A stretch of 64,000 bases of DNA from Purpureocillium takamizusanense (GCF_022605165.1 NC_063068.1:1178001-1242000); one strand, 5' to 3'. Shown: positions 11,655-21,806, counted from the stretch's first letter. A program made the numbers and translations. Notes: generated by a model not told the origin, from the sequence alone.

Positions 11655-12719
11655 TCACTTGCCTAGCAACGCGTGACGAAGGCGTTTGATGTCGTCTGCG
11701 CCGGCCATGCAGCACCCGCCCACGATGATCTGGCGCCATGCTCCTCTTTGCTGAGTGCCGAGCACGGCGTCCCTGAGCTGGTCCTCCCACGTTTCCCGGC
11801 TCTCGCCCTTTGCATCCTCGGGCAGCTCCCATTTCTGCGTGGCCGTGTTGTACACCTCGCCGTTTGTGCCGTCTGGGTACAGCACCAGCGCTGGCCACGC
11901 CTCGATGAGGCCGTCGGAGAGCAGGCCCGCGACGGCGGCCTCGTAACGCCGCAGCAGGGCGTCGAGCTTCCATACCTTTGTGCAGTTGATGCCCACGCCC
12001 CACGGCCGGGCGGACGCCACGCCCGGGTCGAGCATCGCGCGGACGGCTTCCTCGGCCGACGACCCGTCGGGGAGGGTGTCGTCGTCGGCGGCGTGCGGAA
12101 ACAGGCAGCTCATCCAGAACGGCCGGCGCGCCAGCTCCGGCACCGCGCCGATGGCCCTGCGCAGGGCGCGGATCTCGTCCACGCGTGGTATCGTCTCCAG
12201 CGCGACGTACTGGATCCGCGAAGCCAAGTCGGCGACGCCGCCGAAGAGCCGCATGCGGTCGGCGTGCCACTCGCGCAGCGCGTCCTCGGCATCATGCTCC
12301 GCGTCGTACCGGCCGCTGTATTCCTGACTCGGGATCATGCACGCGCCGTACGGGCCGAGGCTCAGCGCCAGGCGTGCATGGCCGCCCTCATGTCGCGGCA
12401 TCCCGCGCGCCTGCTCCGCGACGCGGACGGCCGCCTCGACGAAGCGCGGGATGTCGGGCCTGGGGATGCCGCGCGGGTGGTCTGGCGTCCTGGTGCCCGC
12501 GAAGCCGGCGACGGAGAACTGGTAGGTGGCGGTGAGGAGCACGTCGACGGGGACGCCGCGCGCAAAGTCGGCCTGGCAGCGCTGCAGCAGGGACGGGTCG
12601 GAGACGAGCAGGTGCGATGACCAGAGGGGCGTGGCGGGCGTGAAGACGCAGCCGTAGGAGCGCTCGAGCGAGGTGCCGAGGCCGCCGTCGAGGATGAGTA
12701 TCGGCGGCTCGGCAGACAT
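11655..12719 (-). CDS. homocysteine S-methyltransferase family protein
   Basis: A single exon of 354 aa with the homocysteine-binding domain. It transfers a methyl group to homocysteine (from S-methylmethionine or SAM in characterised members) to make methionine, using a Zn ion held by three Cys. Visible are the N-terminal ILDGGLGTSLE, TATYQFS, a Cys in WMSCLFP, and the paired Zn-ligand Cys in VGGCC near the C-terminus. The ATG at 12719 immediately precedes the conserved start. The stop is only 9 bases from that of the convergent FAD oxidoreductase gene. It lies about 5 kb from PepM. A tailoring role in a phosphonate pathway is conceivable, but ordinary sulfur metabolism is the simpler reading. 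Confidence 0.92.
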   Translation of the reverse strand: MSAEPPILILDGGLGTSLERSYGCVFTPATPLWSSHLLVSDPSLLQRCQADFARGVPVDVLLTATYQFSVAGFAGTRTPDHPRGIPRPDIPRFVEAAVRVAEQARGMPRHEGGHARLALSLGPYGACMIPSQEYSGRYDAEHDAEDALREWHADRMRLFGGVADLASRIQYVALETIPRVDEIRALRRAIGAVPELARRPFWMSCLFPHAADDDTLPDGSSAEEAVRAMLDPGVASARPWGVGINCTKVWKLDALLRRYEAAVAGLLSDGLIEAWPALVLYPDGTNGEVYNTATQKWELPEDAKGESRETWEDQLRDAVLGTQQRGAWRQIIVGGCCMAGADDIKRLRHALLGK

Positions 12720-13654
12720 GGTGAGCCGACGTTGTCCTGGTGCTGTAAGTTGAGTGTTGTGAGGTTGAGATGATGAGGTTGCGCTTTTCGTGTAGCTTAT
12801 TGGGTGGTGGCCCGCCTTGGGGTTGCATTAGGTGGGATCCTTGGTGGAGAGGACGAGTTGACATTGCCGTTTTGGTCGACGGTCTGGCGCTTTATTACAC
12901 GGCTCTAAAAGACAGGACGCTACAAGACACTATTGATAATCCAGTATTGGGGCATGTACACAGAGAGCGGTCGTCTTCAAGTTTATGTTACTACCTAGAG
13001 CATCGCCAAACAAAGGAAGCGTGCTGTTGGGTTGCAACATGAACGGCCCCACGCGCGGGAGCCACCAACAGCGTTTGTGAGTTGTGAACCCCCGCCACAG
13101 TGTGGTGTTATATGGGAGCTGATAACCCCACGAGCGTGAGCGAGCGTTGGCAACGACTAAACCACTTCTTGTCAAGCGTAACAAAGTGGAAACAGCTCGG
13201 ATTTATGATCTCGGCTCTGGGCCCAACCAACAGGGCCCCCAACGACTTCCGGGCTGCGGCATAACTGCATGTGTGGCTGAGTCCATGTGTCCATGTGTCC
13301 ATGTCGACGACGACTAAACGTGACACACAACACAATGTCAGCTCTCTCCACGACTTTTCTCGATTGCAAGTCGTCGATCCTCCGGTAGTGTTATCGTTTT
13401 CAATCCTTCCAAGTGCAATCAATTCGGTTCGATAACCAGTGGTCGTTGGCTACTCAAGTTCAACTAAAGCATTTCAACATCTCTCCACTCAAAGGGCGCA
13501 TAGGGCGTGACCGACATTTCCCTAGCAGAAGGCTAAATATATGACGGCGATCAGCGCAACTGCTGCGTCGATACTTCTATACAGGCAACCGAACTACTCG
13601 TCTGTTTGAGCAACCCACGTTTGAGCGACATTGCCACATAGCGACTCCGCAACA
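12720..13654. other. divergent intergenic region, methyltransferase / MFS
   Basis: About 935 bases between two divergent start codons, holding both promoters. No coding frame with a recognisable domain is present. A small direct repeat of TCCATGTG occurs near 13284-13303. Confidence 0.4.
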
Positions 13655-15364
13655 ATGGCGACCCAAACGGAGGCGGTGAAGCTTGAGCCTGTCGCGGCAG
13701 GCATCGTCGACTCTCAGAGCACCTCCCGCTTGAGCCACAGTGACAGCGCGGGGAGCCCCGGAGACTACGACAACAGCAACTCGTTGACAGCCTCTCGACT
13801 GCGCAAGGTGGCCGTGACGTTCCAGCTGGCCGGGGTCAACTTTGCCTCGAGCGCCACGAACGGACTTGTCGTCGTCGGCCTGCCCCGGATGACTGCCGAC
13901 CTCCATCTGCCCGCGTCGCTCGCGTTCTGGCCATCGTCTGTTCCCGGACTGGCCACGGCATCGGCGCTCCTGCTTGCCGGCGCCTTTGCCGACGTTGTCG
14001 GCCACAAGTCGATGGAGCTCATAGGATGCGTCGTCAGCGGCGCCATGATCATCGGCTGCGGGTTCACCCGACGCGGCGAGGAGCTGGTCGCGCTGCGGGC
14101 ACTGCACGGTGTGGCCATGGCGTTGCATCTGTCGAGCTCCGTGGGTCTCATCACCAACATCATGCCGCGCGGAAAGGGGCGCAACTTGAGCTTCGCGTGC
14201 GTCGGCCTGAGCCAGCCGCTCGGCTTCTCGGTCGGCTTGGTCATGGGCGGCGTCTTGGTCGACACCATCGGGTGGCGCGCGGGCTGGTATCTCTACGGAG
14301 GCATCACCCTGCTGCTGGCCGCCGTTGGCGCCTGGGCGCTGCCTGCGTCAGGACCGGTTGGTACGCTCAAGACTGTGGTGAGGGACATGAGGACCAAGGT
14401 CGACGGGGTTGGGGCACTGCTCGCGTCGGCCTTTATGACGCTGATATCGTACTTTTTGGCGTATGTGACTGAGCGAGCATCGACTGATCCGAAGCCTAAC
14501 CCGCTGCTAACAAAGTCTCATCACAGGATCATCAGCACCGACGTATACAAGGTCAAGGAGCCTACGAGCATCGTGCTTCTCTGCCTGGGCGTCGTGGCCC
14601 TTCCTCTGTTCATCGGGTGGATGCATCGCCAGCACAGGGCCGGGAAGCCTGCTCTGATACCCAACTCTTTCTGGAGCAACTCAAGCTTTGCGACCATCTG
14701 CGCGACCATCGCCCTGTCCTTTGCGGTGCTGAACTCCCTGGAACTCTTTGCGAGTCTTTAGTAAGTCTCCATGTTCAAGTTGAGTCTCATATTGAAGATC
14801 TGTGTTTGACGATGGCACAGCTTCCAAGAGATACAGCACTTCTCCGCTCTACAAGCCGCGCTGCGTATTGTGCCGAGCGTTATAGTTGGCGTCGCGCTCA
14901 ACTTTGCCACCGGCCTCGTCGTGCACAAGATTCCGGCGGTGTGGCTCATCGTCATCACTTCTCTCCTTACGGCCGGTTCTCCGCTCCTGATGGCCTTGAT
15001 CAAGCCTCAGTCAACGTACTGGACCGGCGCCTTCTTTGCGCAGATTCTCATGCCATTCTCCGTGGATGTGCTGTTCACCGTCGGCCTCATCATCGTGACC
15101 GACACATTCCCCGACGACAAACAAGCAATCGCCGGCGCCGTGTTCAACACTGCATCGCAGTTTGGGAACTCACTCGGGTTGGCCGTCATGCAGGTCGTCT
15201 CGACGCTCGTGGCCAAGAACAACGCTCGCATGACGCCGCCTGGCCCTCTTCTGGAAGGGTACAGGGCGGCCTTTTGGACCATGCTGGCACTCATGATTGG
15301 GTGCACGGCTATAGGAGGTATTGGGCTACGAAAGACTGGGAAGATTGGCTTGAAGCAGGAGTAA
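13655..15364 (+). CDS. MFS drug:H+ antiporter-type transporter (DHA2-like, 14 TM)
   Basis: A membrane exporter of 527 aa in three exons: 13655-14460, 14527-14760 and 14821-15364. Introns have gtatgt/cacag and gtaagt/cacag borders and keep frame. After a ~45-residue Ser-rich N-terminus come many hydrophobic segments. Between TM2 and TM3 is a loop AGAFADVVGHKSMELIGC, a degenerate form of the MFS signature. The DHA2 hallmark arrangement is seen: GLSQPLGFSVGLVMGGVLVD followed by GWRAGWYLYGG. Substrate unknown. It is the left-hand transporter beside the PepM/Ppd pair, so it is a candidate exporter of that pathway's product, by position only. Confidence 0.88.
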
Positions 15365-15967
15365 AGGCGTTAGTCGGTCCAAGAATGTAGGCGCCGTTCA
15401 GCCACTTGAATGCTAACAAATGGCGAATCAAGCTTAAAAGGGTCATTTTCAGTGAACCTATGCAAGAAGCTGCGCTGACGGTCGCTGCAATGGGATAGTG
15501 CTTCTCTTTCATCCAGTGATTCACAGCTCGAAGCACCAGGGCGGGTGACTCAACGCCGCGCGCGACCCTCTGAACAGGCCTGTTCAGGTGATGAATGACA
15601 CGCTGTAGGTACGAGAGCTTAGCAGTCAAGCAAACATTCACTGGAGCGATGGTAATGGAGGTGGTTGGGGGGGGGGGGCAGTGACTTGCCTGTTCACCCA
15701 GGACGCCCGCCTACTCTTTGACCTGTTCTGCCCCAGCGCCATCCTTTTCTACTTCTCTTCCCACAACGTCGCTGTCCTCTTAGAGAAGCATCCTGAACCG
15801 CCTTGACGGACAGCCTTTTTGTTGTACTTCGTACATATCCACCTTTGCGCACCGGTCTTGAACACGCGACAAGATCTCTCCCGTATCGCCTCTGATCTTT
15901 CTATCACTTTCTCCCGTCGCGCTTAACTTCAAGACCTTCATCCTCTCACTTACTTTCGATCATCAAG
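15365..15967. other. intergenic region with a G homopolymer
   Basis: About 600 bases without a gene. A run of 12 G lies at 15667-15678, followed by a pyrimidine-rich stretch from about 15700 to 15960. That pyrimidine-rich stretch is typical of fungal promoters just upstream of transcription starts, which supports the ATG at 15968. Confidence 0.5.
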
Positions 15968-17246
15968 ATGGTATCTCTCGCTACAATTGACGAGGCGAAT
16001 CGCACCATAAAGCCTATGCGCCCTTTGAAGGGTATTCTAAAGCAGAAAGTCCAGCTAAGCTTTGCTCCTGTCGAATGTTGGTCTCATCTTCCCTTGTCTT
16101 CGGCAAGTCCCATCAATTCTTCAGTATAGCTGACATAGAAGCGCAGTCCACGGCGGATCTCAAGTTGACTGCGCCCAAAACCACCACTTCTTTGCAGCGC
16201 CTGGTATCAAGCCTGAGCACGTGCCCAGACAGTTGTAGGACGACTATCTGTACCACTTGCACATCGCTTCGGTATCGGACTGGTACTCCCGCTACCCACC
16301 TGTGGACGGGAGCAAGAAGAACCGAGTCACATTTGACGACCATCGGACGGTCAAGGTGTTTCTGATCGATGGTCCCATGGCGGAGTGGCCCTGCTACCCG
16401 CACCACGACCCGGGCCACATCCGCGTGTCCGAGCAAGAGTACTCCACGGAGGATCTGGAGATGATCAATAGTGTGCCAGACGACGACGACGATTGCCCGG
16501 AGCAGCTGTACGAGTGTTCAGACTCGAGCAGTGACACCTCTAGCGAGGGCGGTCTTGCCACGCCTCCGCTCGGCCCCATCAGCACCTTTGATGTCCTCGA
16601 CATCAAGTTTGCCTCCCGCAGCTGGGACGATATGATGGAAGAAGACGAAGAGATTGAGCTTGGAGTTCCCGTGTTGGAAAAGACCATCTCCACCACTCAT
16701 TCGAATATCGCCATCTTTGATGGCCTCGGTACCGGCATCAAGGGACGACGATGGGACGAGGACGATGAAGACGACTTGCCTGTCTTGCCCATGACGGCTA
16801 CGCCATGGAACGCCGACGTTTTCGACGGTCGAGGCCTTGGAATTACAGGGAAGCGATGGGATGAAGACGATGAGGATGAGATTGCCCTGGATGTCTTGTC
16901 GGCGACCATCTCCCAGCGCGCCGCACCACAGATTACTATTTTTGACGGACTCGGTACGGGGATCAAAGGACGCCGGTGGGATGACGATGACGATGACGAT
17001 GACGACTTTGACATCTCCTCCTACGCTATCGTCGCAGCGATGGCAAAGCAATCCCAGCGGAACACGGACGCTTGTCGTGCTTTGGGAAACCGCCTAAAGA
17101 GCCCGTCTGGGAATGACTCGGAAGATAACAACGAGGTCCGACGAGGGGAAGCGTGTAAAAAGAGCCCATGCATAGACGTATGGGATGGCAGGGGTCTCTC
17201 ACTTCGGGGCATGCAGTGGGCTGATGACGAGCTTGAGGAAGATTGA
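15968..17246 (+). CDS. acidic tandem-repeat protein, function unknown
   Basis: I do not recognise this gene. The proposed model is 15968-16076, 16142-16203 and 16239-17246, about 392 aa. The first intron (gttggt...catagaag, CTGAC branch) is plausible; the second is only 35 bases, which is doubtful. The frame holding 16239-17246 is certainly coding. It contains four imperfect copies of a unit [IV][FW]DGxGxxxxGxxW followed by a run of Asp/Glu, at 16713, 16818, 16938 and 17178. Upstream are RPLKGILKQK and KKNRVTFDDHRTVKVF, which resemble the KGILK and RVxF docking segments of protein phosphatase 1 regulators; that link is inference. There is no signal peptide or membrane segment. The gene sits between an MFS exporter and PepM, tail-to-tail with the latter. 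Confidence 0.7.
16713..17243 (+). repeat. four-copy coding repeat, ~21 residues each
   Basis: Copies start at about 16713, 16818, 16938 and 17178. Units 1 and 3 share FDGLGTGIKGRRWD; units 2 and 4 share DGRGL. Each ends in Trp-[DA] and then acidic residues, up to nine Asp in a row in unit 3 (GAT/GAC codons). Spacing of 105, 120 and 240 bases shows the units are embedded in variable linkers rather than being a simple microsatellite. Confidence 0.85.
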
Positions 17247-17604
17247 CGACAGCGCATTGAGGGCCGCCAAGGAACCATGGGGGTCGTCAGACCGAATGAT
17301 ATGTATCTAATTAACGTACATGTAATGAGCGGTGCTTTGACTAGGTGATAGCGGGCTGTTGATAATCTGTTTGTATTCGTTCGATCTTGAGATATAGAGC
17401 ATCCTGCCGCCCCAGTCCTTCAACATGAATGTTCCTTGGCATATCACTGCTGCTATCGACGCTCTCGTCGCTGCCGCTGCCTTCGCGGCCCAACTGGTTA
17501 CCCATATTATACTCAATGATATATGAAATAGCATGGGCTGGTAGCTGAGCCCATCTATCTCCTGAAAGAGAAAGCTCATGCATCTCGCCGTTGCCAGCCC
17601 CAAC

Positions 17605-18951
17605 CTACGCCCCCTTGCCCTCCTGTGGCACTGCCGAGTTCATTCCAGTGAAAAACACCTTGAGCCAATTTGCGAATGCATCTTGGATCGCCCCTAACCA
17701 TCCGGAGCTGTGCTGGCCGTAGCTGGGGCCGTCTCCTCGGCGGTCCTTTGTGGCCGCCAAGGTCTCGACGCCAGTCTCGGGCCACGACATGGAACCCAAC
17801 TTGAAGGTGACTTGGGAGCCGTTGATACGGAGAAGGTCGGCAACGGGGATGATGTGCCTGTCGGCGCCCCCCGATGTCTTGGAATCCAGGAGACTCGTGA
17901 GAACGTTTCGCATGCCCTCGACCGCCCCGCGTTCGAGTTCTTTGCCATACTGTATGATGGCCTCGTTGCGGTGTTCCATTTCCGAGATCTTGGCCAAAAG
18001 ACAGCCAAAATTCTGCAAAGATGCGCATCTCCCCAGGGCGGGTTCGGCCGAGAGGAGTCCCGGATTAGTGGCAAGGATCCCGTCGGATACCCGGTTGGCC
18101 GTCTTGATCTTGGCCCTCATCAAATGGTTGGCATAGATGATGACGTTGGCACCGGCGTTGTATAAGACGTCTTCGGGCGTGGTAGAGTACGTCGTCGGCA
18201 CCACGACGATGGGTGTGTGGCGGTTTCGGACACGGAAGCGTCGGATAAAGTCCAGGATCTCGTCGGGCTTCTTGCTCTTGCTGTGGATCATGATTGCGTC
18301 GGCACCGGCGGCGCAGTACGCCTGCGCGCGAGCGAGGGCGTCTTCCAGGGCGGCGCGGACGGACGCCATCTCCTCGGTGGCATCTTGCTTCCGCTTGCGC
18401 GTCGTGAAGCTCTCGATCCTCGCCGTGACCATAAAGTCCGCAGACGACGCCGCCGCCTCTTTGAAAGCCATGATGGTCGCTGAGAACTCGTGCATATTGG
18501 CTTGCCCCTGGGAGGCGGACGACGCAGCGAGCGAGTTGACCTTTGCGCCAGGCTCCGAGACTTCCTTGTCCTCGATGACCGCCATGGAGATGCCCATGCT
18601 CGACAGCTTCGCGACGAGAGCTGGGATCTCGGCCCTCGGGCCGCCGCTGTCGGCGTCAAAGGCCCAGCAGAGCTTCCGGGACTCGTCGTTTTCGTGACGG
18701 CCCGCGTCGGCATATGTAATGAGAGAGGCCCGCTCCAGGGGCGTTATCATTTCGGTGTCGGGGATGCCCAGATATGTGGTCTGGGTGAGGCCGCTGACCC
18801 AGACCCCGTGGAATGACTCGCCATCGCTGCCAATGGTTGTTCTCACGAGGTCAATGGACGAAGGGTCGTGAGCCTCCACGAGGCGGACCTTGGCGCGGTT
18901 CTGAGCAAGTGCAGACTTTACAGAGCTCGACATGGCTTCTGAATTGGTCAT
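17605..18951 (-). CDS. pepM: phosphoenolpyruvate phosphomutase (PepM)
   Basis: PepM rearranges phosphoenolpyruvate to phosphonopyruvate, the step that creates the C-P bond of nearly all biological phosphonates. It is a single exon of 448 aa. Expected active-site positions of the PEP mutase/isocitrate lyase superfamily are present: WVSGL (51-55), Asp65 in GIPDTE, FDAD (Asp99, Asp101), EDK (127-129), K-x-NS (Lys137, Asn139, Ser140), Arg178 in TARIE and His223 in MIHSK. VVVPTTYSTTP and ANHLMRAKI also fit PepM. Relative to the EDK(x5)NS signature of classical PepM, the loop has four extra residues. The C-terminus extends about 130-150 residues beyond bacterial PepM. Oxaloacetate hydrolase or a C-C lyase are alternatives by fold, but the adjacent Ppd gene favours PepM. 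The start could also be Met7 (18933). Confidence 0.9.
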   Translation of the reverse strand: MTNSEAMSSSVKSALAQNRAKVRLVEAHDPSSIDLVRTTIGSDGESFHGVWVSGLTQTTYLGIPDTEMITPLERASLITYADAGRHENDESRKLCWAFDADSGGPRAEIPALVAKLSSMGISMAVIEDKEVSEPGAKVNSLAASSASQGQANMHEFSATIMAFKEAAASSADFMVTARIESFTTRKRKQDATEEMASVRAALEDALARAQAYCAAGADAIMIHSKSKKPDEILDFIRRFRVRNRHTPIVVVPTTYSTTPEDVLYNAGANVIIYANHLMRAKIKTANRVSDGILATNPGLLSAEPALGRCASLQNFGCLLAKISEMEHRNEAIIQYGKELERGAVEGMRNVLTSLLDSKTSGGADRHIIPVADLLRINGSQVTFKLGSMSWPETGVETLAATKDRRGDGPSYGQHSSGWLGAIQDAFANWLKVFFTGMNSAVPQEGKGA

Positions 18952-20618
18952 CAGACGGGAGGGCTTTTTTTGTTCCTTGAGAGCTGTGAATAAGAAACAA
19001 AATCAAAAGGTACAGGGCGCGCAATGAAGTCAGAAGCACCTGTTGTTGACAGTGGATATTCAAAGTTGGAAACACCACAAGATGTGATGGCCAGATCCCA
19101 CATGTACTGAGCACCCTTTTCTTATGCTCCAAGCCTTTTCGTCAACGCATGTACATGACATCAGCTACGCGAGGATAAGAGACACCAAGAGCAGGCATAC
19201 TCTCCCGCTCTGCCCCGCGGCGGGAGTTGCAGCGATCGCCGACAGCATTGCCGCGACTTCATCATCACAAACATGCAACAAGAACCTCCCCACCAACCAT
19301 GAGGCTTCAAAAGCTGCAAGTGAGGCAATCACCCGTCCGTGCTCGGTGAGGTCCTCTGAAGCACGTCGCAGCTGAGACATTCAGCCGGCCGTGTCTAATC
19401 AGACGCTGCCGTCTATGCGCAGTTTCCCCATGTCAGACACGCAGGACCTTTCCCGGCCGGGCCGCGGCCAGCTGCATAATGGTCGTGTGGCCACCTTCCA
19501 AAATCGTCTTGAGAGGACATGATGCCGCCCTCCCCCAGTTACTTTGCGACCCCCCGGCCGTTTTTGTCTTACCCGAGCATGGACAGGGCTTCGTCTGGTG
19601 CTGGACCGTTGCACGATCGCTGCACGTAGTTCGTGCCGGCGTTTATCAGTCCAGTCATTCCCTCATCTTCATCTCAAGCCGGGTCGGTCAGCAATTGCAT
19701 GTGACCAGTCGCGCGCCACCAGAGACCCTGGTCACTATGGGCTGCAGTGTTTCCAAAAGCATAGTGACAGGACCACAGAAATATGCGACGAGAAACACAA
19801 CATAGGCTCGAGACGGCAGGGATGATGGGGCCGGCCGCGGTCGTGCAACCATGTAGGCAGCCGCCTTCTGACAGCCTGTGCCGCAAGAGGATGCCACGAA
19901 TCCTCGGTTATCATGTTACGACTTCATGTTGAGTTGCCGACAAGTATTTGCTGATAATGACCAAATATTGCGTCAATGTCGGTGTAAGGCGAACCGTTCA
20001 AAGGCCACAGACAAAGGCGCCTTCTGTATTGTCAAGGTTACAACGTCGTATCGGCACGGCCGCATCAATATTGAGCGTACTGCCCACCCTGCTTGGCTGT
20101 ATTGGGCTACTTACAGTTGCCACTCCGAGACACTGTACGCGAGTTGCAGGGGCTCTTTGCAGGCGGCGGCTCGAATGGTCCGCTGGTATGTATCCTGCGC
20201 CAGCTTGCCGAACGCCTGTCGTGTTTCTGATCTCAGCTCAAGCCTGGCAAGCCACTGGTGTGCCGTTTCAATTGATGGCTGCAGTAGAGGGCTTGGAGAT
20301 AAGCACAAAGGAAAGCTGAAGAAGTCTACGTAATGTAGTAGCTCGAAATCGACAACGATCAGCGAGTTCAGCAGAGCTATGCTGTCGCCTATATTTAGTA
20401 GTCAATGCTTCTGTGCAATTTGTATGGCCTCTTACACAGCCGAGAAAGTACATGTAGTACTCGTGCTCTAGATTCACTGTCCGGTAGGGTACTGGTCTCG
20501 TGCCCCCTCCCTAGATCCCAGTCTGCACATCTCTTTAGCCTTGCTCCCCCTCTTCTCTCTCTGCTCGCCCGCCCTTGTTCATGCCCATTGAGCATCTATC
20601 CGCTTTACCGCCAGCGCC
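18952..20618. promoter_or_regulatory. divergent promoter region of pepM and ppd
   Basis: This 1,667-base gap separates the start codons of PepM and Ppd, which are transcribed away from each other. No coding frame inside it has a recognisable domain. A GC-rich, CGG/CCG-dense patch lies near 19380-19570, and the last 100 bases before the Ppd ATG are pyrimidine-rich. Shared regulation of the two enzymes from this region is an inference from the arrangement; no specific binding site is claimed. Confidence 0.45.
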
Positions 20619-21806
20619 ATGACGCCATTCGACCCCGAGAAGTTCCACGACGAGGCGCTTACACCCAATGGCATCGATTCAATATTCGGAGTCCCTGACT
20701 CCAGTCTCAGCGGGCTGTTGAGCTATCTGGCTGCCAATAAGCCGAAGCCACAGCACGTTGTCATGGCCAACGAGGGCGGGGCCGTCGCGCTCGCCGCCGG
20801 ACACTACCTCGCCACGCGCAGGGTGGCAATGTGCTATCTGCAAAACTCGGGTCTTTCTAATGCGTTGAATCCCCTCCAGAGCCTGGCTGCAAAGGAAGTG
20901 TTTGGTATTCCCATGCTGCTCATGATAGGGTGGCGCGGCAAACCAGGAATCAAAGACGAACCTCAACATGCTTTGATAGGTCCGCGTCTTTTAGACAACC
21001 TCAGAGCCAACGACATCCCTTTTGAGGAGTTGCCAGAGTCTATACAGCAGTCAAAGGAAGCAATAGGGCGGTTGATTTCAAAGGCACTAGCAGAGAAAAC
21101 GCCGGTCGCACTCATCGTGCCTCCCGGAGCCTTCACCCCCTATACCAAGGGAGCGACAATCACAGCCGTAGGCGGCTGCGAGAAACGTGTTCATGTTGAA
21201 GCCGAGAGATGGTTCACCCCAGAGTCAGAGTTGCAGCTTTCCCGCGAGATCGTTGTGAGGCGCGTGCTCGCGCACATGAAAGAGGCCGATGTCTCCGTGT
21301 CGTCGCTCGGAGGGACCAGTCGAGAACTATACATGGTCCGCAAGGAGAGAGGCGAGTCTCTCTCATCAAACTTCTTTTGTCTCGGAGCCATGGGACATTC
21401 CTTTGCCGTGGCCAACGGCATCAGGCTCCGGCGTGCCACGGGGCGAGTGTTTTGCATCGACGGCGACGGGTCTTTTGTGATGCATTTGGGGAACAACGCC
21501 GTGTTGGCGGACATATCACAGCCTAACCTGGTGCATGTGGTGGTCTTCAACGGGGTCCATAGCTCGACGGGTAACCAGCCCCTCACGATTAGCAGAGAGG
21601 CATTTCTGGCGGCCGCCAATGGTCTCAGCTACGAACGCAAGTTCTTTGTCGACAATGCTGAAGCGCTGGATCGGGCGTTGGGCATGTTGGACGGGCGGAG
21701 CACTCTCATCTTGGTGCTGGCTAATGAATCGGCGTCAGCGAGCCTTCCGCGGCCGTCGGAGACTGCCAGAGAGTTGAAAGACGTTTTTATGGGGTTCTTC
21801 AGTTAA
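20619..21806 (+). CDS. ppd: phosphonopyruvate decarboxylase (Ppd), ThDP-dependent
   Basis: Ppd decarboxylates phosphonopyruvate to phosphonoacetaldehyde and so pulls the unfavourable PepM reaction forward. A single exon gives 395 aa, the normal size of the family. Visible motifs: FGVPDSSL near residue 23; the catalytic Glu in NEGGAVALAAGHYLAT (Glu52); NSGLSNALNPL; GWRGKPGIKDEPQH; and the ThDP/Mg site GDGS (282-285) closing with Asn311 in FNGVHSSTGNQ. These follow the Ppd pattern rather than that of acetolactate synthase or pyruvate decarboxylase, which are ~550-600 aa. The ATG at 20619 gives no extra N-terminal sequence and no targeting signal, suggesting a cytosolic enzyme. It diverges from PepM, which makes a phosphonate pathway the most economical explanation. 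Confidence 0.93.
   Translation: MTPFDPEKFHDEALTPNGIDSIFGVPDSSLSGLLSYLAANKPKPQHVVMANEGGAVALAAGHYLATRRVAMCYLQNSGLSNALNPLQSLAAKEVFGIPMLLMIGWRGKPGIKDEPQHALIGPRLLDNLRANDIPFEELPESIQQSKEAIGRLISKALAEKTPVALIVPPGAFTPYTKGATITAVGGCEKRVHVEAERWFTPESELQLSREIVVRRVLAHMKEADVSVSSLGGTSRELYMVRKERGESLSSNFFCLGAMGHSFAVANGIRLRRATGRVFCIDGDGSFVMHLGNNAVLADISQPNLVHVVVFNGVHSSTGNQPLTISREAFLAAANGLSYERKFFVDNAEALDRALGMLDGRSTLILVLANESASASLPRPSETARELKDVFMGFFS

Noticed and set aside
11673..12620. 315-codon plus-strand frame over the homocysteine methyltransferase
   Set aside because: Antisense shadow; the minus-strand frame has the conserved GGCC motif and family length.
17605..18951. Annotation of the PepM gene as isocitrate or methylisocitrate lyase
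   Set aside because: Isocitrate lyase uses a KKCGH catalytic loop, which is missing; the K-x-NS loop, VVVPTTYSTTP and the Ppd neighbour favour PepM.
19878..20333. Plus-strand frames of 120-150 codons between pepM and ppd
   Set aside because: No family resemblance, several overlapping alternatives and no splice logic; treated as promoter region.
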